The position numbers and the translations under genes were made by a program. The notes beneath the pieces are model-generated. The model was not told the origin of the DNA and made no database searches. It worked only from the letters and a program-made list of their open reading frames with translations. A stretch of 60,020 bases of DNA, taken from NCBI GenBank assembly GCA_015680685.1, contig MNCI01013697.1:12281-72300 (forward strand). The letters are read 5' to 3'. Source of the stretch: Gnetum montanum (lineage: Eukaryota > Streptophyta > Gnetopsida > Gnetales > Gnetaceae). Positions 46,576 through 57,984 of the stretch are shown piece after piece (within the stretch, counting starts at the first letter, position 1; each line of letters opens with the position of its first letter).

Positions 46576-48149
46576 CTACATAAATGGAGTAGGAGATAAT
46601 TGGATAAAGGGTGAAGGAGCATGTGCTAAAGGATGAGAAGGATGATAGGGATATGGGGTTTCCCCTCTAGTAGATGGAAAATGAGTTTTGTGATGAAGGA
46701 TAATTGTGATGTTGAAAAGAAAAGTGACTAGAAGAGTCATGTGGAGACATTGGTTGTTGAATTTAGTACCCATGTAGATTTGGCTTCCTGTAAGCGTATT
46801 GGTTCCTTGGTGGTGGCATCTCCCATGACTATGGATGTTTCCATTGCTTATATTTCTCATATGGTTGTGGTGGAGCTCGACTTGGATAGTCATGTTGTGG
46901 TACTACATTCAACATATGAAAGAATAACCATGGCTAGGGCATCAATGTATGAGAGAATAGTATTTACCCATGGTGGCATAAAAGGGTTCATGTGTTCCTT
47001 ACTTCCATCCTTGGATCTACCTTCTTAAATTAGACACTTGAGAGTATGTCTAATGTTTATCATTGAATAGCTCCAAATTATACTTTACTCGTGGATAGAT
47101 TTTGGCTCTAAGGACTGATACCAACTTTCTACTTCCTTGATGAGTGTCCTAGAAAATAACTTTAATTTTTACCAATCATTTTCAATATTTTGTAAGGCAC
47201 AGGCATCATGAAAGGCTTGAAGATGTGTTTGTAGATCAGAGTTATATCCCGCATCAAATCTAGGGATATTGTTCATGTTAAGTTACTTGATCCAACTATC
47301 TTTCACATGCTTGGTTGAGATTTTTCCTTTGTCTGTGATGTTCAACATACTTCATGTTGCTAGCAAAGGCTCATCATTATCATTATTTTGATGATTCCTA
47401 TGATGTCCTCTGCTACCCCTTCATTCATGATGGGCTTGGTGATCATTATTGTCTCACTGTTCACCTTCATCATAGTTTTTATTTTAGTGGCATCTATCAA
47501 AACTAGAAGAGAAAGAAGAAGATGTACATGAAGAGGATGAAGGAGGAGTATTGCCACCACCATGGTATTTTCCACCTCCTCTACACTTGTTGTGGCCACA
47601 TTCATTAGCTTTCTTGTCATCCTAATGCTTGCTAGATCCTTTGCTTGGACTTTCACTTTTTCCTGAATCCATATTATTGATAGTGGATGGCAACTTCAAG
47701 TTCAAGCCTCCATCACCAATATTAAGGGGTAGAGAATCTAAATGTTGAGAACCCCTAGAGAAAGGATCCTCATTATCATTTTGGTTAAGTAGAAACAAAA
47801 AATTGGTGAATTTGTTTCGTTTCATAGCCTCATGGTGCTTCTCTTGGTATTTATCTCTCTTGTGTTGTGTTTTAGTGGAATGATAGTCCCAATATTCATA
47901 GTCATCCACAACATACTCTTCTTGAAGATCCTAGATGCCCAACCTCCTAAGAGTTTGAAGTAGCATCCTCGACACAAATAAATTAGAAGGTATTATGATG
48001 TTGCCCTCAATATGTCGCCATTGTAACTATTCATCTTGGTGCAGGATGAAGGTGAAGTCAAGCACATATTCATTTAGATGAGCATGTACCACCTTGCATT
48101 CTTAAGGCATTGGTGGTTCAGTATCATCACACTTGTGAGAAGAAGACAT
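46576..48149 (-). pseudogene. gag: Element B gag
   Basis: ATG at 48149-48147 (MSSSH), then EYVLDFTFILHQDE as in element A. An acidic/Ser-rich middle follows (47622-47909 ORF: EYWDYHSTKTQHKRDKYQ). The capsid region has NIPRFDAGYN, then LQTHLQAFHDACALQNIEND. The Pro/His-rich tail ends LSPTPFM at 46576. Compared with element A, the segment between the capsid and the tail is deleted. Confidence 0.8.
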
Positions 48150-48284
48150 TTTGTAATAAATATATGTTATCAATGTGTTTAAATTATTACATTTATTTTT
48201 AAAATGATTTTGACCTTAGGATTCATCCAATGATGTTAATGATTTTCACTATACCTAGATAGTGCACATTTCAAAGAAAAAGAG

Positions 48285-48302
48285 TCCCTAGCAATACTGC
48301 TA
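48285..48302 (-). other. Element B primer binding site (tRNA-Asp type)
   Basis: Minus strand TAGCAGTATTGCTAGGGA, directly next to the LTR end CTCATCA, is a decayed TGGCGCCGTTGCCGGGGA. Confidence 0.7.
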
Positions 48303-48303
48303 A

Positions 48304-48480
48304 TGATGAGCTGCAAGTACCCCTATGCTCAACCATACGAATCACTAAGTGTTCATGCACAATGCAGTCAAATTTTGTGGACTCTATGTCTTCTAATAAA
48401 CTAGCCTCTAGGAAGCAAACTTTGATGTATTGGCATTCTTAAAAGCTGACACTCAAGAATTTTCTACAAACAAAGGTCAT
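48304..48480 (-). repeat. Element B 5' LTR remnant
   Basis: Plus-strand TGATGAGCTGCAAG and the following ACCATACGAATCACTAAG align with the inverted LTR at 36509. Similarity fades after about 48480, so the distal LTR is too diverged or replaced to delimit. Confidence 0.6.
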
Positions 48481-49035
48481 CTATTCATTTTAGTAGCTAG
48501 GATAGTGTGGATATGAAAGCAATGAATTGATAATATATTATTCAACAAACATATTCATCCACATTAAAGGGCATTCATCACAAATAGGAAAAAAGTACAT
48601 CACTACGTTGCATTGCATTCTCACGTCAAATGATATATTTATTCAATTTTAATTTACTTCCTCTAGAAACAGAAGTTGTTTTCCATATACTAGAATGAAA
48701 AAAATTAAAAAAAATTGAATTTTTTAACTCTTTCAATATGTGTAACTTCATTTGCAAACATAATGATTTGAATTTTCCTTCATGTTGATCATAGAGAAGT
48801 CAATGAAGAGAACCATTACTCACATATATCATGACTATGGCTTTGAAATCACCATAATGAACCATAGTTAAAATCCTAATAAGGTTCCTATGGTGCAACT
48901 TTCCAAATACCTAACATTCCTTCATGAAACTAGTTTTAGATATATTTTGATTTAAGAGCAACAATACCTTTACGACTACTCATTGACCCTAGCTTAATGT
49001 CATCTCATGTCTCTCAAAGCTTGCTAAAACTAAAA
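48481..49035. other. Unassigned AT-rich stretch
   Basis: May include the rest of the element B LTR in unrecognisable form. No ORF or repeat seen. Confidence 0.35.
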
Positions 49036-49700
49036 TTGATGGCTATCATTTTGAGGATGACTACAAGCCATCATTGGAAGCTTGTCAAGTCTTGAAATTC
49101 TACCAAATATTATCTTTTCAAGGGTGTTTCTATAGGTGAAATTGATGGTGATGCTGATGTTAGCTTCAATGTCACTTAGCCAAAAATTCCTTAATGTGGA
49201 CCTTTAAGCACTAACAAAAGTGCCAAACCTAATCCCCATCTTTTTAGGGATAGTTACAAGCTATCATCAAGGACCTATAGAAGCCCAAAATGCTTCTAAA
49301 TATGGTGTTTTTGAAGGATTTTTTGTAGGTGACATTGATGCTAACACTAGCATCAATGTCAATGTCACCCAAAGTTTGAAAAATTTTGGTCCTAGGGTGG
49401 AAAATTTTGAAGTTTGTGATGCCATAGGTGCCTTGTATGAGTCATTTGGATTACTGCAAGGTTAAATTTATTGCTAAAATGAAGTTTTTATGTAGGTGAC
49501 ATGGACAAGATGGTCCCCAAGCAGGTGTGGGTTTGATGGGGAAACATTGATGCAAAATTCACATCACCTCTATCATTTATGGACATGGAGCTCATAAGAT
49601 AAGTTAGAAGCTAGAATGAGTCCTATAGGTCTTTGAGAGCTCAAAATGTATTTTATGAAGATGTCTTTGGGGAGTTTGATGGTCAAACTCGTGTGGAAAA
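49036..49700. repeat. Degenerate tandem repeat, about 190 bp and longer units
   Basis: Related blocks with a '(c/t)tacaagc(c/t)atcat' word, a 'ttttcaagggtg / tttttgaaggat' word and TAGGTGA(A/C)ATTGATG start at about 49060 and 49253, with a third more diverged one at about 49600. ORF 49220-49465 lies within it and is not evidently coding. Confidence 0.5.
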
Positions 49701-49741
49701 TGGTAACTCAAGAAAGTGGGTAAAATAGGGTTAATAATGAG

Positions 49742-49810
49742 GTGTTATCCTAGTGGTAAGACTCTTGATTTAAAAGCTCCAAGTTATAGGTTCAATTTTG
49801 GTGGGTAATG
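49742..49810 (+). repeat. tRNA-like SINE candidate (Pol III A and B boxes)
   Basis: TATCCTAGTGG (49746-49756) resembles an A box and GGTTCAATTTT (49789-49799) a decayed B box. The spacing of about 33 bases between them is normal for tRNA-derived SINEs. No clean cloverleaf or acceptor stem is seen, so it is not a functional tRNA. Confidence 0.4.
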
Positions 49811-51299
49811 TTAAGTTATAGAGTTCTAATTAGATTATGTATCTTGGGGAATAGAAATATTACAATTATTTTGGGGTTCGAACATCCTCATTTCCTCAAA
49901 GTATAATAATCTAATTCTAAGATAAGGTTACATATATCCACAAAATATGTAACCAAGAAATATTAAAGATAGCCCACATCACCCAAGAATGGATTCCTAA
50001 TAACCAAGATAATAATTAGAATAAACCCCACATATCTATTTAACCTTCCTTTAAATCATATTATTATATTATTTCAAAAACCTTAGAATAATATAAAATA
50101 TAAGATAAATATAAATAAACATAAAAAATACTAGTAACGAACCGCTACCATCTTCCAAATTTTCTTTCACATGATGCACCAAATGTTAGTAAACATTGAG
50201 AAATAAGAAGAAGAAAATTACAAAATAATAGCATTTCTAAATATGTAACAAGGGCAACACCCCAAGGTCGAAAACCTAAGAAGCATATCATCAAAACATA
50301 ATAAAACATGTATATGTTTGAAGATGTTTAAGGATTAAATCTTAACAATACATGAGGGGTTGTTGCAAGATATATTATACAAAAGCTATAAGCAAATATA
50401 CCATGATAGTCTAGTTACAACAATACATGTGAATAAGGAGTTAAGGGTTCAAGCCTCAAGATGCACAACCATAAGCATAATCATGAGCAAATCATTAGAA
50501 TACACTAGCATGTAGTACTAGTCATAGTACAATATAATATTAGGTCATATATAACATACACTTATGCTTAAGCACCAAGCATATGAAAATAAATAACAAA
50601 TTTAAGATTCTAAATCTGAAATAACGAGGTGTTACAAGTATGATTCATAAAGACATACTTATTAGGTAGATAATATAGGATGGAAGGGATTACAAATAGA
50701 AAAAAGGTATTTTTGCTTCATGCTTTGGTTGAAAATATAAGGATGAAATATAAGTGATTTCTAAGAATCAAATTGATGAGTGATAGAGTAATCTCTATGT
50801 CCAATCATACAAATCATAGACATTACACATTGTTGTATTGTAATATGTGAATGGAACTAGTGTGGTATTTAGATCATTAAATGTTAATCATAGATTGCTT
50901 TCTTCTCATTTGAACTAGTAGTAACTCTATCACATATTTTTTAGTTGAAGTTGAGACCTAATGTTGTATGATTGTGTATAAGCTAGATGAAAACATAAAA
51001 ATTAATGTAACCATCTAGCTTATCCCAGCTTGCCTAACAATGATGACTATCTATCCCAGCTTATCCTACATGTTCTAAATTAATGTAACCATTTTTAGGA
51101 TTACTAAGTGATATGATACTGAATGTACCAAGAGATATTAGTTACATCCCTTCTAGATACGTTGGGTATGGTGTTGAACCCCATAAAAGGTTTTATGTTA
51201 CGTAGTAATGGATAAAGTATTTTTATTTTTTTTATCATATGACATATTGAAAATCATTAATTTTTGCTACCTAAATTGATATGAACTAATGATGTTTAT
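49811..51299. other. Unassigned AT-rich stretch with one LTR-like scrap (about 50793-50850)
   Basis: TGATGAGTGATAGAG followed by CCAATCATACAAATCATAGACAT (given here in parts) resembles the inverted LTR start of the A/B family (TGATGAGCAGT...CAACCATA...AATCAC). No primer site lies next to it. The remainder shows no gene. Confidence 0.4.
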
Positions 51300-51319
51300 T
51301 TTGGCTATTGTAGGTAATC

Positions 51320-51440
51320 GCAACAGCGATAAGGATTGATGCATACAAAATTGATCCAAAGCATGATAGCAATAAGGATCAATATATACAAAATTGATTT
51401 AGATCGTGATAGCAATAGGGATCAATATCATGAATTGACC
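51320..51440. repeat. Short tandem repeats in element D LTR (about 43-45 bp)
   Basis: AATAAGGATCAATATATAC and variants recur at about 51328, 51371 and 51413 with a 'caaaattgat' word between. A (GA)n run follows at 51637-51662. Confidence 0.65.
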
Positions 51441-52188
51441 AAGAGAAGCAAATCTAGATATCAATCGAAATAGAAATAAGAAACTTGCAATGATGATCGT
51501 AAGAGATCGAGGCTACAATGGAAATGAAAAAAAGTAGATATTGATTAACATCAATGCTCATGATAAGGATCAATAATCCAATATCTCATTTTAGATACCC
51601 TTAGAGCATAAATACATGTCCAAGATTCAAATAGGATAGAGAGATAGAGAGAGAGAGAGAGAAATATGTATACATAAAAAGAGAAAGTACAGAATTGATT
51701 CCCAAGTGCAAACCATGTCAAGTTGAAGTCTAATTTCTTTGAGGAATTATTAAGTAAGAAATTTTTGAAACCTTGTGGCTACCATAAACCATTAGAGCCT
51801 AGTATTGGGCTGTTGAGGTTGTTGCATTATCTAGATAATAAAAAAAAATCATAATTTAGGTGATGTCTCCCTTATAATTATCATCATCATATATGTTTGT
51901 AACTTGGATTTCAATTTGATTTAATTATAAATATTTATTCTTGAACTTCTGATTAGAAGTTAGGATATAGGTTCATAATTTTACTTATGACTGATAGGCA
52001 TAAGTGTGGAATTTGTTTGGATTCAATTCTAACCATTTATTGTCTTGATGATTCTTTTACTTTGGAACCATTCCTCCATGAGATACGACTCACAGGTCAA
52101 TCATAGATGGGTGATAATTTCTACAACAAAAGAAATGAAGATAAAGATTAATGGTATCCAACATCAAAATTTTTCTAGCTTGTTAATT

Positions 52189-52206
52189 TGGCATCATTAC
52201 TAGGGA
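52189..52206 (+). other. Element D primer binding site (tRNA-Asp type)
   Basis: TGGCATCATTACTAGGGA, a decayed TGGCGCCGTTGCCGGGGA, between the LTR end and the leader. Confidence 0.72.
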
Positions 52207-52702
52207 GTCCAGTGAAGTCAACTTTCATCAAGGATTCTGTATGTTTAAATTTGTTATTTTTCAGAAGCATTTGATTTCAATTTATTTTATGATTTTCAGT
52301 TAAGTAAATTAAGACATGGTTTATTTTACATGTTTTTCTTGCCTTAAAAAATTTAAAAGAAAAGAAAAATTCCATGAATCAACTCCTCTTCTTGCACAAC
52401 TAGTTGAAACGATCAAAAAAGTTGTAATCAAAGTTGCGATCATAAGAGTTATTAAATCTATTTGTAAAATCTTAGAAATGGTAGCCCATGAATGTGCCAC
52501 CAAAGAGTGTTCTTGTTAAATAAAACTAGTTAACCAACCAAGGAAACCAACACATATTAAACCCCATAGAAACACTCTTAGCCTTTATAAACACACAAAG
52601 GTTAATCAAAGATAAAACAAAGAGGAATCAATATAATCAAGTTTTGATTTTTCCATATTAGTTAATCCTCTATTTGATACCCCAACCATTTCCATATCAG
52701 CC

Positions 52703-54590
52703 ATGAATTCAACTACAAGACTAGGGTCTCAAAATACTACCCCCAATATCAACATTTGTGACCACAATTGGAGGAACAACTCAACCAATATGTAGTTTTC
52801 AAGCTTCACCATCAATCTTTATGTCTATGTTAGGTCCTATAGTAACCCCAATAGTAACTTCTACATATACAATTGGATCATCTTCACAACATACACCTCC
52901 CCCATTTTTCATAGGTTCCTTACCTTTCTCCTTTGGTAGTTTCAGTTCTAATGTTACAATTGGACAAACCCACCCTACACAAACCCTTGGAGAATTATTA
53001 AACCAGAGAACATCTATGATACCTTAAGGAACATTGGTCTTTCCACAAGGGAGAGATGTAAAAGTTAAAAACATTCACCTTTTACCTATTTTCAAGGGGG
53101 AAAACGATGAGGATCTAGTTACCCACATATAAGAATTTGAAACAACATTAGCTATGTTAGCACCTCAAAGTTGGGATAGGACTAAGATGATTAATTTCAA
53201 ATCAACCCTGAAACACAAAGTTGATTTTTGGCTACAAACCCTTAGAACACATATTAGTTCAAGGAATGAGTTTAAGAATGCTTTCCTATAAATATTCCTT
53301 TATAATGATAGGTTGTACTCATTAAGGAAACAAGTAATGGGTTTCATGCAACATGAAGATAAAGACTATGAAAACACCTTTGATAGATTTAAAATATTAT
53401 GCTTAAAAAACCCAAACCATGGCTTCCCAGTCCATTAATTAATTTAGATCTTTGTTGAAAGCTTACTGAAGTATTGTAGGAAAAATGTAAACTTCATATG
53501 TGGGAGGAATATTTTAAATGTGACACCTAAAGATGGTTGGAAAATCATAGACTCATTAGTTGGTCAAAGCAGACGGTGGCCAAAACCCAACATCATGCAA
53601 GGTATGATCCAACAAATAGAATAATTAAATAAAAAAGTAGATGAATTAACATGATTGATAAAGAAATAGGATCATGTTATTCACAATGAAATATGAAACA
53701 TTTGTGGAAATCCCCAACATGACTAGATAACTTGTCTAGGATTGTATTATTGTTAAGAGAAAATGCAAGAGTCAGTGAAGGCTTTCCAACAATATAAGAG
53801 CCAACCAACTATGAACTTTCCTCAAGGACCATTTTACCCACAATAATATCCTTAGAGCAATGTTAAGGAATTGAAGAGTCCAACCAATGAACATTTAGAT
53901 AAAATTATGCAAATCCTTACCTCCTTTATAGAAGAAAGAAGAAAATTTATGAGTGAGACTAGAAGAAGATTTCAGGACTTAATCAATTATGAGTTACCAT
54001 CCCAACCTGAACCTAACCTTGTAGCTAAAAGAAAAGGAAAAGAACAATTACATTCCATTATGACAAGGAGTGGCAAGATAATTAAATCAAAACACCAAAA
54101 GAATGTGAGATTTCAAGAAGTAGGACCACAAGAAGAAGTATGACCACAAATAGATGAGGAGTCTTAACAAAATAGAAAGTGTGACCAACCACTACCCTTC
54201 AAAGAATCAACTTCACCTCCTTTTCCTAAGAGGCTACAAGAAGATTTCACGACTAAAGCTCATCTAGAAAAAATATTTAGTGAACTATACTTACATATTC
54301 CTTTAGAACAAGCAGTGAAACATACACCTCTTTATGCTAAGTACTTAAGAGAATTATGTACTAAGAAAAGGAAAGAAAAGATTTCTAAATAGATCTATTT
54401 AGTAGGTAATCTTTCTCAACTCATACAACGTCATGAGATTCCCAAATACCAAAACCCAAGAATCCCCAAAATCCCTATTAAAATAAATGACCTATTAATT
54501 AAAAAAATGCATTATTAGGTTTAGGTGTTAGCATTAATATCATGCCTCTTAAAATGGCTATGTTGGCACATTTGGCCATTTCATGGAATA
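52703..54590 (+). pseudogene. gag: Element D gag and start of protease
   Basis: Possible start MNSTTRLGSQN at 52703; a Ser/Thr/Pro-rich N-terminus follows (52758-53027). The capsid region (53070-53450) has LLPIFKGENDEDLVTHI, FKSTLKHKVDFW, YSLRKQVMGFMQHEDKDYENTFDRF (in parts). ORF 53871-54143 has MTRSGKIIKSKH. The protease lead-in (54180-54500) reads FPKRLQEDF, HIPLEQAVKHTPLYAKYLREL and IPKIPIKIND. The frame fades at the protease active-site region (about 54510-54590). Stops are frequent. Confidence 0.75.
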
Positions 54591-54600
54591 GCAAAAGTAA

Positions 54601-54839
54601 ATATTAGAAAAAGGAAATGGTAGAGAAACATGAATAAAATATGAATAATATTAATTCTAATACACTTTCATAGTTTGTGTATACAAGACAAAACAAATAT
54701 TCAAATGAAAAATATGATGGTTGTGTCTTATTGATATACATAATCCTGGAGGTCTCATTTGGAGCAATGTGGATGAGCCTTTAAAAAGAAAAACAAACAA
54801 ACAGATAGTATGGATGATCACCTCCAGCATGTATTTCTA
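54601..54839. other. Spacer between element D and the LRR pseudogene
   Basis: No feature recognised. It contains a stretch rich in AAACAAAC. Confidence 0.35.
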
Positions 54840-55454
54840 GATATTTCCCTCAAATTTCTCGAAACTGTCAAAATTAGAGCTCCTGAAAGTTCATGGTTGC
54901 TTAGCAATCATAGCGTTGCTTGAGGAGGCGGGCAATCTCGAATCACTGAAATTGCTGCAGTTTTTCGAATGCCCAAGGATGAAGAACCTACCAGAGGACA
55001 TGGGAAGAAAGTTATTACCATTAAAAATCTTGAAAATCTGAGAATGTGGAGAAATCAATGAACTGCTGTAGGGGATCTGCCAAATGCAGAAGCTGCTGAA
55101 ACTAACAATTGTGGGTTGCCTGGTAAGAAACTACCTCAAGAATTTAGGGATGCTTCTTTTTCTGTGTCACAAAAATTGAAGCTAAAAGGTGTGAATCTGA
55201 GGGAGTTTCCGTGCAGTTTCTTGGAGGCCATGACTGAACTGAAAAAGCTAGACCTTAGCTACAACCCAATACAATCACTGTCGGAGGATCTTTTGAAGGA
55301 CTTGCAGCAGCTGGAATCTCTGGATTCGAGCCGTAACGAAATGGATAGTTTTCTGGAGAATTTTTTCGCATCACTGAGGCATTTGAAAATGCTACCGCAA
55401 AGCATGAGTAGGCTGCCTAATTTGCTTTCGCTAAACCTTTGCGCTGTTTCATGA
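54840..55454 (+). pseudogene. Leucine-rich-repeat fragment of an NLR-type disease resistance gene
   Basis: The first frame (54840-55119) reads FPSNFSKLSKLELLKVHGC, then LESLKLLQFFECPRMKNLPEDMG and LLKLTIVGC: successive LxxLxxLxxxxC repeats. After a frameshift near 55118 the second frame (to 55454) reads KLPQEFRDASFS, LKKLDLSYNPIQSLSEDL, LQQLESLDSSRNEMD and LPNLLSLNL. At least six LRR units are visible. Two stops (about 55040 and 55070) and the frameshift make it a pseudogene. No NB-ARC motif is present in the window, so only the LRR part survives. NLR proteins sense pathogen effectors inside plant cells. Base composition is more GC-rich than the retroelements around it. Confidence 0.75.
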
Positions 55455-56280
55455 ATTTCGTGGGCACCGGCGGAGAGGGTGGCAACGGCACCGACGTGGT
55501 GTTGTCCATGTACGCTAGCTAAAACATGTAGCTGCGGCAGACCTGCAAATGCACTGGTAGGGGATCCAAAGTGAAGGAGACCTTGTAAATTTCCATTGGC
55601 ATTCTTTGGCCAAGAATCTTTTGAACGACAGAATTCCTACAAACATTGGAGGGTTTCAAATGGCTCAGTACATCAATCTCTCTGGAAAAAAACTCTATGG
55701 AAATATTGAAGATTATATGTAAAACTGGTTGGATGCTAGGCATGAAACAATACAACCAATGGCGACAGCGACATGTCCACATCCAATTTGGGAGCATAAA
55801 TAGAATTCCGATTCAAAAGCATGAACAGAATTACATAAAATTCGCAACGGCAAGTAAGCAATTCAGATTCAAGACATTGGCATGAGACAGACTACAAAAA
55901 ACAAGAAGAGGTCAGGGTCGGTGTTGTACATTAACTACGGCACCATGGCTATGTCCAGCAAATCGTGATTGGAGGAATCAGCATTGGAAATGGGTTAGAA
56001 CATGTGTCCATTTTTATGGATTTTGTTCAGAAGGAAACAAGGAAAGAAGCAAGCTAGCAGTAACAAACGACCAGCTGATTACTCTCCACCATTCTTGCAA
56101 CTGTCACCTTCACCTATAATCTGCATAGCGAAAATTTATGAGTACGTTGAGCTTGAAGACAATAAGGTATAGAAAAATGCAAATACAGATAAGTTATTTA
56201 CACAAGCTTACAAGAATTGGCAGCCACCACCAACGCGTACATGAAGGAGGATGTTGAATTACTTTCATACTACCACCTCT
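55455..56280 (+). other. Sequence downstream of the LRR fragment, with a possible second LRR scrap
   Basis: About 55600-55770 the plus strand reads LLNDRIPTNIGGF and then YINLSGKKLYGNI, like an LRR receptor repeat (NxLxGxIPxxIG). This may come from the same decayed locus or from another LRR gene. 55455-55520 is GC-rich with GTGGEGGNGTDV. Nothing recognised in 55900-56280. Confidence 0.35.
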
Positions 56281-57743
56281 TGTGTTTAAAAATTACTAAG
56301 GCTTTAGACATGGTGGGTGATGATATTTGACAATTAAAATCCTATACAAACTAATTAAAATAAAATGACAATTGTATGAAGCTCCTATAGTATGAAGACC
56401 TTGGCTTTAATTTTTAATTTTTAATTGAGACTTATGAAAGAAATATTTGTAAAATGTGTAAAGACACATGCCAATATTAGCATGATTTTCTCCTAACTTC
56501 CCAACTTCCTAGCTTGTTGGGCAAGTAAGACTTCCTAGCTTGTTGGGCAAGTAAGATCTCCTAACTTGTTGGGCAAGTTATAACTTCCTTACTTGGGAGA
56601 GAAGTTAGCTAAGATATTTTAGAATCTAACTACCTTTTGGAAACCTATAAAAAAGGCTTCAAGGATTAGAAGAAAAGGGGGGATGGGCACTCACTTGGAT
56701 ACACACTCTGGGAAGAGCATTTGGAAGAAGACATTGTGAAAGATTTCTTGTAAGATGACTTGCTAAAGACAACATTTTAGCCTCTTTGTCATAGTCCTGT
56801 GAGTTATGCTTATTTTTTTTATTTTGTTTAAATTTTTTAGCTAGTGTTTTAGATAGTATCATGCTTGGCAAGTAATTTTGGGATTTTTAGATTGCTCTTA
56901 TTGTTCTTGTTGCAAGATAGAAAATTTCTATTAAAATTTTTCCATAGAAGCGCTTGTGTTTAAAAGCCTTAATAGCATTTTAGTAGTGACTTTTATTATT
57001 GTGCAATGTATAAGAATCGCTATTGATATTGTTGTAAGAGAGCCTATGCATGTAGTTAAGCCGTTAAACTATTCAATATTCAAGAGGGTTCAGAAAATAT
57101 TTGGTATTTTGATAGGACCAGAATAGCTTCTTTTATCTTTAAAGTGAATCTCCGTGATATTTCAATCAAAAATTGTCAAGTATTTTGAAGGTTCTGTTGA
57201 ATGTAATTATTGACATCTATTATCTAGCCAAGATGGAGTCTCGTACGTGATAGTTTACACAGCATTTTTTTGGTAACATAGTAGGATTGTCTTGAAGAAA
57301 TTACTTATTCGAGCCTTGGAAGTTTGAACAATTCATAGTTATTGAATTTGGGATAGCTTTATTGTGAAGTGTTTACTCGTATCATTTTACCTTGTTTAAA
57401 AATTTGAGGTCATAACACAAATCTGCTTTCTTTTCTATCTATTTCCATTGAATCTCACTCTATTTCTAGTTCTCTTGTGAAACTATCTGTTTCTCTAGGG
57501 AAAATTAGAAGTAGATTCGCAGAGTTGTGCTCAAATGTTTTTGCAAAATTTTATCTATTACAAGTAGGTATTATAAGGATCGCGTAGACTAGGTAATTGA
57601 ACAAAATAGGAACTCTCAACAACTCACAATCCTTGGCAAAGTTGGATAAATCTCTTTAAAATAAGTCATTTTTAGTTTACACACAATGCAATCATTTCAT
57701 TTTTCACAACTGCACACCACAACAGCACACACACATACTCACA
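56281..57743 (+). repeat. Element E 5' LTR (boundaries approximate)
   Basis: TATA box TATAAAAA at 56646-56653 with a leader of about 1.1 kb to the primer site. A candidate right end is ...ACTCACA at 57743. The left end is placed at a TGTG near 56281 without support from a second copy. Confidence 0.45.
56504..56581. repeat. 26-bp direct repeats (3x) in element E U3
   Basis: ACTTCCTAGCTTGTTGGGCA recurs at 56504, 56530 and (as ATCTCCTAACTTGTTGGGCA) 56556, exactly 26 bp apart, 65-140 bp upstream of the TATA box. Placement suggests an enhancer repeat. Confidence 0.9.
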
Positions 57744-57764
57744 TTAACTACTGAGTTTATTTGG

Positions 57765-57781
57765 AGGTATCTGGGCCTTGG
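57765..57781 (+). other. Element E primer binding site (tRNA-iMet type)
   Basis: AGGTATCTGGGCCTTGG differs from the common plant site TGGTATCAGAGCCTTGG in three positions. Confidence 0.65.
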
Positions 57782-57984
57782 TGTTGCCAGAGACCAGCAG
57801 GCACCTAAATCCTGTTCGAGGACACTCGTTGGCGGTCGCGTCCCAAACGGTCGCCAACAGTTCTTTTGGCGCTAGAAGGAGGGCTGAAAATTTAGCCTCT
57901 AGGTTCATAAGCCTTATAATTTTAGCACATCAACAATTCTTTGTTACTATAAAGGCTTAAGAAATTAGATACTATTTTCAGTTC

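Larger units (their letters stand above)
36509..48480 (-). mobile_element. Element B: second copy of the element A family, opposite orientation
   Basis: On the minus strand: 5' LTR remnant (48304 upward), primer site, gag, protease, RT, RNase H, integrase, internal purine tract, long non-coding segment, extra ORF, terminal purine tract and 3' LTR (37365 down to 36509). Order and sequence match element A throughout. The internal region is uninterrupted by a nested element but has its own deletion in gag. All frames are broken. Confidence 0.88.
51300..54600 (+). mobile_element. Element D: 5' fragment of another Athila-type retrotransposon
   Basis: The end of an LTR-like region is followed by a primer site (52189), leader, gag (about 52700-54140) and the gag-pro boundary (to about 54590). 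It then breaks off in the protease. The gag-pro junction has the typical Athila succession PFPKRL, YAKYLRELCTKKRK and IPK. Its sequence is unlike A and B, so it is a separate subfamily. Confidence 0.75.

Noticed and set aside
49872-49885. GGTTCGAACATCC, a near-perfect B box
   Set aside because: No A box at suitable distance upstream; probably chance.
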